The notes under the pieces were generated by a model. That model did no database searches. It worked only from the letters and a program-made list of their open reading frames with translations, and was not told the origin of the DNA. From NCBI GenBank assembly GCA_018383835.1, contig JAHAWR010000020.1, forward strand, positions 1 to 18,050: 18,050 bases of DNA. Direction: 5' to 3'. Below, piece by piece: positions 14,725-18,050 of the stretch. This DNA comes from Candidatus Jordarchaeia archaeon. Its GTDB lineage: Archaea > Asgardarchaeota > Jordiarchaeia > Jordiarchaeales > Freyrarchaeaceae. Each line of letters starts with the position of its first letter. Position 1 is the stretch's first letter. The position numbers and the translations under genes were made by a program.

Positions 14725-15978
14725 ATGCAGATGGTTGGTCCTCAACTTCCTCGTGAGATTTGTGTCTTATGTAAAGGTTCACGGCTTCTTTGCGGTAAGC
14801 CTAGGTGCCCTATCCTCATGAAGGTGCAGTATTTTATTCCAGTTAAAGATGTTGTGCTGAAGCAGGAGATTTCGGGTTCTTCCCCACCTTCGTTTTTCGT
14901 AGGACATTTCGGCTATCCTCAAGTGTTCGTTGGTCCGATGCTGCCTCCGATTACTGGAAATGACACCGCAATTTTTGATAGGGTAGAGGATTGGTTTGGA
15001 AGGAGCATCGAGGAAATTTTAGGTTACAGAAGCATGCTGGTTAGGGGAATGGTTAGAGCGAGTGTGAAGGGTGGCTGGGGGCGCGTGCTCTTGGAAGCGC
15101 AGGAGGCTGCGATGAGTTTTAAGCCTGTTGACATGGAGTTCTCCCTAGAGAAGACTCCGCGTTTAAGGATAGAGTTTGATAGCCACTCACAACCCATGGG
15201 TCCCTCGGCGCCATTGAAAAACCTCAAGGTAGCGGGTGAACCAGTGGTTCCGCGGAAAGTTGACAGAGTTATAGGGGACACTGAGCTTAGAGCTTCAGAG
15301 GGAGTGGCGCAGCTGTACATTGAGGGCATGCCTGTTAGTTATATTTCGCGTTTACTCTCAGCTGCCTTACTCGGAGTGGAGAGGGATAGGCGACTTGTCC
15401 CAACTAGGTGGGCGATAACTGCGACTGACGACATCGTGTCGCGGAAAATCCTTTCAAGAGTTAAGACTTATCCTGAGGTAGACAAAGTTCTCGTCTTTAA
15501 GGCGTCTTACCTTGACAACCACTTCATGATATTGATGGTTCCACACGCTTGGAGTTTTGAGCAGCTTGAAGCATGGTACCCTGGCACAGCTTGGCTCCTC
15601 AAGGGTAGGAGACCTATCGTGGTGGGAGACCATGAGGGGTATAGGGGGCGAAAGGATTACGCTTACAACGTCTCAGGCGCCTATTATGCTGCACGATTAG
15701 CGGTGGCAGAATACCTTGACAGGGTCAGGAGGCAGGCACTTGTCATAGTATTTCGTGAGGTTAGACCCGGATACATTATGCCTCTAGGTGTATGGGTTAT
15801 AAGGGAGACAGTTAGGGCTGCCTTAAAGAGGGAGCCACAGATATTCGATGAGGTAGGTGAAGCATTAAGGTATGTTAGGGAGAGCCTTAAGCTCGGGTGG
15901 GAATACTGGAGGGCGAAAAGCAAGCTCTTAGAGTTGTTATTGAAACAGAGGACAATTAAGGAGTTTCTTAGTTCCTGA
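14725..15978 (+). CDS. nreA: DNA repair protein NreA with C-terminal PCNA-binding motif
   Basis: The product belongs to the archaeal Nre family, implicated in DNA repair in Haloferax. From ATG 14725 it has 417 residues. An N-terminal zinc-type cluster CVLCKGSRLLCGKPRCP has C13, C16, C23 and C28 as likely ligands and is the hallmark of the family. The central body contains SSPPSFFVGHFGYPQVFVGP, also family-typical. The last ten residues contain QRTIKEFL (408-415), which fits the PIP consensus Q-x-x-hydrophobic-x-x-F-hydrophobic and should dock on PCNA. No clear ribosome site precedes ATG 14725 or the alternative TTG 14695; a leaderless transcript is possible. The stop overlaps the end of convergent purB by 11 bases. 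Confidence 0.88.
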   Translation: MQMVGPQLPREICVLCKGSRLLCGKPRCPILMKVQYFIPVKDVVLKQEISGSSPPSFFVGHFGYPQVFVGPMLPPITGNDTAIFDRVEDWFGRSIEEILGYRSMLVRGMVRASVKGGWGRVLLEAQEAAMSFKPVDMEFSLEKTPRLRIEFDSHSQPMGPSAPLKNLKVAGEPVVPRKVDRVIGDTELRASEGVAQLYIEGMPVSYISRLLSAALLGVERDRRLVPTRWAITATDDIVSRKILSRVKTYPEVDKVLVFKASYLDNHFMILMVPHAWSFEQLEAWYPGTAWLLKGRRPIVVGDHEGYRGRKDYAYNVSGAYYAARLAVAEYLDRVRRQALVIVFREVRPGYIMPLGVWVIRETVRAALKREPQIFDEVGEALRYVRESLKLGWEYWRAKSKLLELLLKQRTIKEFLSS

Positions 15979-17311
15979 GACGGTTAACTATTCTTTCTAC
16001 CTGTTCGACTGCTGTTCCTATGTAGTTCTTTGGGTTCAACCACTCTTCAAGCTCTTCCTCCGTAACGAGATTTCCTAAAATTTCATGTTCAAGTATCGCT
16101 TTCTTGAACGGTACTTTCTCCCTAAAACATTTTAATGACAATTTCCTAAGGAGCTCATGTGCCTCCTGCCTGCCCATCCCCTTCTTAACCAAGTTTAGCA
16201 TAACGTTTTCGCTCATCATGAGGCCGCCGGTGAGGTTCAAGTTTTTCTCTATGTTTTCGTAGTTAAACTCCAGTCCTCTAAGAATCTGAATGATTTCATA
16301 AAGTATGTAGTCTAAGAGTATGAATGATTCTGGAAGAATTATGCGTTCGGAGGAGGAGTTTGTGAGGTCGCGCTCATGCTCCAGTAGGGCAGCATTCTCC
16401 AGCGCTGGAAACACGTGAGACATTATAACTCTTGAGATGCCACATATTCTCTCCGACCTGTGTGGGTTCCTCTTGTGGCTCATCGTGGAAGAGCCAACCT
16501 GCTTGGCGCCAAAGGGTTCAAAAACTTCTCCGATTTCTGTCCTCTGAAGGTTCCTGATTTCCTTAGCTATCCTGTTAAGCGTCGCTGCTATGAGGGCATT
16601 AAGGAAAATCAGCTCTGCATAGTTATCGCGGGGGGCTATCTGATTAGCGATTTCGACCTCACCTATGCCAAGCTCCTCCATTACTAGCCTCTGAATTTCG
16701 AACCCATCCTTACCAAAGCCAGCCATGGTTCCAACAGCCCCGCTCATCTTACCTACTATAACTCTCCTAGCACACTCCTTTAGCCTTTCCAAGTGTCTAT
16801 TGACCTCACTAGCCCATATGGCGAACTTCATTCCATACGTGAAAGGAAGAGCATGCTGACCATGAGTACGCCCAATACAAACAGTCTCTTTATGCTCCAT
16901 CGCTAATCCAAGTAGCACGTCTTTCAACTCCACGAGGCGCCTCTCGATGATCCCAATGGCGTCCCTCAGTATCAGCGCCCAAGCCGTGTCGACAATATCA
17001 TAGCTGGTTGCACCTAGATGCACGTATTTTCCAGCATCACCCTCACATACTTCGGAGAGAACTCTAACCATGGCCATGACGTCATGGTTGATCTCTCTCT
17101 CCACTTCTTTGACTCTTTCAAATTTAACATGTCTAATTGACGCTTTACGGGAAATTTCCTCCGCCGCTCCTTCAGGTATCCGCCCCAGCTTAGCATGGGC
17201 TCTCGCAAGTGCTGCTTCGACATCCAACCATCTCTGAAGCTTATTCTCCTCCGTGAACACTCGCTTCATTTCAGGTGTATAATATCTGTACTCGCAGGGA
17301 TGGACGCTCAA
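15968..17311 (-). CDS. purB: Adenylosuccinate lyase
   Basis: This fumarase-superfamily enzyme acts twice in purine synthesis, removing fumarate from SAICAR and from adenylosuccinate. The 447 residues are the normal length. The three conserved regions are visible: EINHDVMA (73-80) with H76, GRTHGQHALPFTYG (147-160) with the catalytic H150, and the flexible signature loop GSSTMSHKRNPHRSE (273-287) with the catalytic serine at 274/275. The usual Pro after Met in the signature is Ser278 here. TTG 17311 is the start, supported by GGTGAT just upstream and by the family-typical N-terminus CEYRYYTPEM. It follows alba on the same strand after 122 bases, but a T-rich run suggests separate transcription. 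Confidence 0.95.
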   Translation of the reverse strand: MSVHPCEYRYYTPEMKRVFTEENKLQRWLDVEAALARAHAKLGRIPEGAAEEISRKASIRHVKFERVKEVEREINHDVMAMVRVLSEVCEGDAGKYVHLGATSYDIVDTAWALILRDAIGIIERRLVELKDVLLGLAMEHKETVCIGRTHGQHALPFTYGMKFAIWASEVNRHLERLKECARRVIVGKMSGAVGTMAGFGKDGFEIQRLVMEELGIGEVEIANQIAPRDNYAELIFLNALIAATLNRIAKEIRNLQRTEIGEVFEPFGAKQVGSSTMSHKRNPHRSERICGISRVIMSHVFPALENAALLEHERDLTNSSSERIILPESFILLDYILYEIIQILRGLEFNYENIEKNLNLTGGLMMSENVMLNLVKKGMGRQEAHELLRKLSLKCFREKVPFKKAILEHEILGNLVTEEELEEWLNPKNYIGTAVEQVERIVNRLRN

Positions 17312-17379
17312 TTACATCACCAAGAGGACAGCTACTCATCAGTAGAATAAGGAGAGAAATTTGGAATTAATCCTTTACC

Positions 17380-17399
17380 TTCAAAGAAAAAGGAAAAAT
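17380..17399 (-). terminator. T-rich terminator downstream of alba
   Basis: On the minus strand the spacer after alba reads TTTTTCCTTTTTCTTTG, a pyrimidine-rich run typical of archaeal termination. Confidence 0.45.
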
Positions 17400-17433
17400 T
17401 AAACTCAACAAATCAAGTAGAGTTTAGGGCGCT

Positions 17434-17709
17434 TTACTTCTTGGCAAGCACTATTTCAATTGTTGAGACGTTGATTGGGTTGCCAGACTCTGTGTTTATA
17501 GTTTCAGTGCCGATTCTGATCTCCTTGGGGTAGACGTCGCTCATGAACCTATTCCTAACGATCTCTGCCACGTCCACTGCTCTACTAATCGATCTTCCCC
17601 TAGCCTTTATGACAACCTCGTCTTTTCCATTGTGGAACAATGTTATGCAGGCTAAGACATAGTTCATTACAGGTTTACTTCCAACGAATATGCTGTTTTC
17701 GTCTGACAT
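17434..17709 (-). CDS. albA: DNA/RNA-binding chromatin protein Alba
   Basis: The product is 91 residues, the standard Alba size. It binds DNA and RNA as a dimer and helps organise archaeal chromatin. The family core is clear: [18 protein letters not shown] (8-25), [20 protein letters not shown] (32-51) and [10 protein letters not shown] at the C-terminus. The Lys-Lys pair before PVMNY in Sulfolobus Alba (K16/K17) is Ser-Lys here (S11/K12). GGAGG lies seven bases before the ATG. A BRE/TATA pair on the minus strand near 17776-17790 is well placed. Confidence 0.97.
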   Translation of the reverse strand: MSDENSIFVGSKPVMNYVLACITLFHNGKDEVVIKARGRSISRAVDVAEIVRNRFMSDVYPKEIRIGTETINTESGNPINVSTIEIVLAKK

Positions 17710-17775
17710 TTTTATTCCTCCTGCTGTGTTAGAGACGCCAATGAGTTTTTGGTCGTTGGATATAACTACGATGCA

Positions 17776-17784
17776 AATAAAAAG
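17776..17784 (-). promoter_or_regulatory. TATA box of alba
   Basis: The minus strand reads CCCCGAAAACTTTTTATTTGC, giving a BRE-like CGAAAA followed by CTTTTTATT. A transcript start near 17753 leaves a leader of about 44 bases with GGAGG. Confidence 0.5.
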
Positions 17785-18050
17785 TTTTCGGGGTTCGCTA
17801 CCGTTTCAATGGAAAATAATCACCACCCTGTAAGTTGCTCATTGTTAAAGAGGACTGCTGAAATCTTGCATGACAAATTATTTTAATGAATGCACGCTTG
17901 AAATAAGCCAAAATATTACATTGGAAGAACAGGACTTGAAGGAGGAGGGTTCTGAGCTACGTAGTTGGTAGGCTTACGTGGCTTTTGGGTTCATGGGCTG
18001 AGGCTCCACGAGTTCATTGGAGCCTTCATCGGCCTCCCCGTCATGGTGAA
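17785..18050. other. Window-end region, possible partial gene not resolved
   Basis: No complete gene is visible. On the minus strand a frame open from the window edge ends at TAA 17974-17976 and encodes a hydrophilic acidic tail (HHDGEADEGSNELVEPQP), which could be the C-terminus of a gene beginning beyond the window. On the plus strand GGAGGAGG near 17940-17948 is followed by a short open frame from TTG 17965. Neither can be confirmed from the bases available. Confidence 0.3.

Noticed and set aside
1..18050. CRISPR arrays, insertion sequences or prophage genes
   Set aside because: No regularly spaced repeats, transposase motifs or phage structural genes were seen; the window is mostly housekeeping genes.

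Overview
This 18 kb window is chromosomal archaeal DNA. The evidence is an aRF1-type release factor, an Alba chromatin protein, the archaeal DNA-repair protein NreA, a TrmB-type regulator, roadblock and longin-like domains, BRE/TATA-like promoters and a tRNA gene with a bulge-helix-bulge intron. Frequent TTG starts, strong GGAGG/GGTG ribosome sites and a tRNA intron at a noncanonical position suit a thermophilic member of the Thermoproteota (TACK) side. I cannot place it further from sequence alone.

Layout. 1-1203 is the 3' part of the aRF1 gene, converging on valyl-tRNA synthetase (3659-1200). A 477-base spacer with divergent promoters leads to a two-gene unit of unknown function (4137-5331): a small soluble protein and a multi-pass membrane protein. 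On the minus strand lie an acyl-CoA dehydrogenase with an extra C-terminal winged-helix-like domain (7888-6356) and, downstream of it, an amidohydrolase-2 family enzyme (6285-5422). An intron-bearing tRNA-Ile(GAT) gene lies at 8105-8201.

8435-10074 holds small regulatory-type proteins: a roadblock/LC7 protein, a V4R-like protein, a frameshifted remnant, and a convergent longin-like protein. After an AT-rich spacer come a TrmB-like regulator and a class I methyltransferase (10391-12017). These converge on asparaginyl-tRNA synthetase, which follows a TatD-like hydrolase on the minus strand. A small four-helix membrane protein, NreA with a C-terminal PCNA-binding motif, adenylosuccinate lyase and Alba complete the window.

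The genes mix core information processing (aRF1, ValRS, AsnRS, tRNA-Ile, NreA, Alba), purine synthesis (PurB), acyl-CoA metabolism and a set of small possible signalling domains. The best-supported unusual features are the 18-nt tRNA intron between positions 30 and 31, the dehydrogenase with its fused domain and relocated catalytic glutamate, the roadblock/V4R/broken-gene/longin cluster, the HIGG active-site variant of ValRS, and Alba lacking the lysine equivalent to the acetylated K16.
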